DNA of 6,898 bases from Candidatus Omnitrophota bacterium (lineage in GTDB: Bacteria > Omnitrophota > Gorgyraeia > Gygaellales > Profunditerraquicolaceae): positions 1 to 6,898 of the forward strand of contig JAQUMS010000064.1 in NCBI GenBank assembly GCA_028717985.1, given 5' to 3'. Positions within the stretch are counted from its first letter, which is position 1. Each line of letters starts with the position of its first letter. The position numbers were made by a program, and so were the translations under genes. The notes below the pieces were generated by a model that made no database searches, was not told where the DNA came from, and worked only from the letters and a program-made list of their open reading frames with translations. Shown here one piece after another: positions 5,748 through 6,898 of this stretch.

Positions 5748-6898
5748 ATGAGAGTATTGATTATTTGTCATTCTACAAAAACAGGAAATACGGATAAAAT
5801 TGGCCGTGTTATGGCGGAGTGTCTTAATGCCCGGCTGGTAAAACCTTCTGAGTTTAATGCTCTGAACATCCAGGATTATGATCTTATAGGTCTTGGGTCG
5901 GGAATATTTTTTGGGAAACATCATTCCGCTATATTACAGATTGCTGAAAAGCTTCCTCGCTTCGGAAAACCGGATATATTTATTTTTTCAACAGCAGGCA
6001 TTTCTCTTTTCTCTTGGCATAAAACCTTACGGACTCTGTTACATGATAAAAGATATCGGGTTGTTGCTGAATTTTCCTGCACAGGATTTGATTCGTATGG
6101 TGTTTTCGGAATTTTGGGCGGAATAAATAAGGGTAAACCCGGAAACAAGGAAATAGAAAAGGCCATGGAGTTTGCTCTTGGTTTGCGTAAACATCTGGAT
6201 TCCTGTAATGACACATTTTATAATCCGGGGTTTGAAAATCCGTCGGCAAAACGGTTAAAAGCCTGGCATGGAGAAGAATGGCATACGTCGAAAGGAAGGA
6301 TAATCCGGGATATTGTTTATGCTATTGATACCGGATTGGTAACTACAGTTTCCTTCCTCGCAGGTGTTTCGATTTCCCTGATAAGCAGGGAAAAAATTAT
6401 TCTAGCGGCTATAATCCAGATTATTGCCGGGACTGCCGCAATTTTTTTTGGATCGTATATTTCCACCAAGGCTCAGAAGCATTTTTTTGAAAATCAGATA
6501 GAACGCGAAAGGCGAGAAATAGAAGAAGATCCGGAAAAAGAAAAATGGGAGATCAGACAGATTTTTGAAGAAATGGGATTTAACGAAAATGAGCGTGAAA
6601 TAGCTGTATCACGCATCACGGCGAATAAAGAGCGGTGGTTGAAATTTATGGCTCAGGAAGAAATCGGGATAAGCCCCGAATTTATAGATAATCCGTTTGA
6701 GATCGGTTTTATTTCTGCCGGTTCATTTTTGATAGGTGCTCTGCCAGCAATTCTTCCTTTCTTTGCTGTTTTTGATGTCCGTGAGGCTATGATTATTTCC
6801 GCTGTTTCAGTCCTGTCATTTTTATTTTTTGTAGGTATGTTTAAGTCAAGGATAACAAAAATCCGGTGGTTTATAAGCGGGTTTGAGACCTTATTATT
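5748..6898 (+). CDS. Flavodoxin domain fused to a VIT1/CCC1-type membrane domain (partial, cut by the right window edge)
   Basis: 383 codons are open to the edge, continuous in one frame with no stop. Residues 1-147 are a flavodoxin-like domain: the FMN phosphate loop STKTGNT (9-15), DYDLIGLGSGIFFGKHH (43-59), IFIFSTAG (77-84), EFSCTGFD (108-115) and GGINKGKPGNKEIEKAMEFA (124-143). After a short linker, HGEEWHTSKGRIIRD (174-188) opens a CCC1/VIT1-like domain. It has helices at about 189-212 and 217-240, a Glu-rich cytosolic helix (248-275), then NKERWLKFMAQEEIGI (293-308) and two more helices (about 318-341 and 346-365). This family moves Fe2+ or Mn2+. Residues normally on the ion path look changed: the DGLVT Asp is Thr195 (TGLVT, with Asp one place earlier), and the SM..GE of helix 2 reads AI..GS (231-236). 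There is no clear ribosome site; translation is probably coupled to the FxLYD gene, whose stop lies 6 nt before the ATG. Confidence 0.9.
   Translation, partial: MRVLIICHSTKTGNTDKIGRVMAECLNARLVKPSEFNALNIQDYDLIGLGSGIFFGKHHSAILQIAEKLPRFGKPDIFIFSTAGISLFSWHKTLRTLLHDKRYRVVAEFSCTGFDSYGVFGILGGINKGKPGNKEIEKAMEFALGLRKHLDSCNDTFYNPGFENPSAKRLKAWHGEEWHTSKGRIIRDIVYAIDTGLVTTVSFLAGVSISLISREKIILAAIIQIIAGTAAIFFGSYISTKAQKHFFENQIERERREIEEDPEKEKWEIRQIFEEMGFNENEREIAVSRITANKERWLKFMAQEEIGISPEFIDNPFEIGFISAGSFLIGALPAILPFFAVFDVREAMIISAVSVLSFLFFVGMFKSRITKIRWFISGFETLL

Noticed and set aside
5893..6249. Open frames on both strands (5893-6126 plus; 5921-6214 and 5980-6249 minus)
   Set aside because: They are other frames of the flavodoxin-CCC1 gene, which is open over the whole region and matches two families.

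Overview
The window (6898 bp) looks like chromosomal DNA of an uncultivated, probably diderm bacterium. The mix of a type IV pilin-like gene, a secreted TPR protein, a divergent-PAP2 (DUF212) gene, a LysM L,D-transpeptidase, accA and a flavodoxin-CCC1 fusion reminds me of Omnitrophota (OP3) or neighbouring PVC-type genomes. That placement is an inference from gene content; there is no rRNA or marker tree here. No tRNA, rRNA, CRISPR array, insertion sequence or phage gene is visible.

Layout. Positions 1-1522 carry a minus-strand pair: a secreted TPR protein (734-1522), then 32 nt downstream a type IV prepilin/pseudopilin (701 to the window edge). The pilin starts with GTG and ends, as far as visible, in a Thr/Gly/Ser tail with 13 consecutive glycines. 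A near-consensus promoter (TTGACA-16-TATAAA) sits upstream of the TPR gene. Positions 1523-1995 are a divergent intergenic region. Besides that promoter it holds a plus-strand candidate promoter (TTGCAT-17-TATAAT) and a leader of about 185 nt with a hairpin whose 5' arm has two possible 3' partners.

From 1996 to the right edge seven plus-strand genes are tightly packed: a membrane-anchored coiled-coil protein; a DUF212 integral membrane protein overlapping it by 44 nt; a membrane-anchored LysM L,D-transpeptidase; accA (acetyl-CoA carboxylase carboxyltransferase alpha subunit); a PadR-type regulator overlapping accA by 14 nt; a small FxLYD-like protein; and a flavodoxin fused in frame to a VIT1/CCC1-type membrane domain that runs off the window.

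How they may work together. The first half of the plus-strand run is cell-envelope work (membrane anchor, lipid-phosphatase-like membrane protein, peptidoglycan cross-linking), followed by fatty-acid precursor supply (accA). The second half (padR, FxLYD-like, flavodoxin-CCC1) looks like a small regulated unit coupling a flavin domain to a membrane domain of the iron/manganese transporter family. In that membrane domain the residues that normally line the ion path appear to be replaced while the cytosolic acidic metal-binding helix is kept. This is the most unusual feature of the window. The 97-nt gap before accA, with a perfect 14-bp palindrome, is the only obvious place inside the run for an internal control site.
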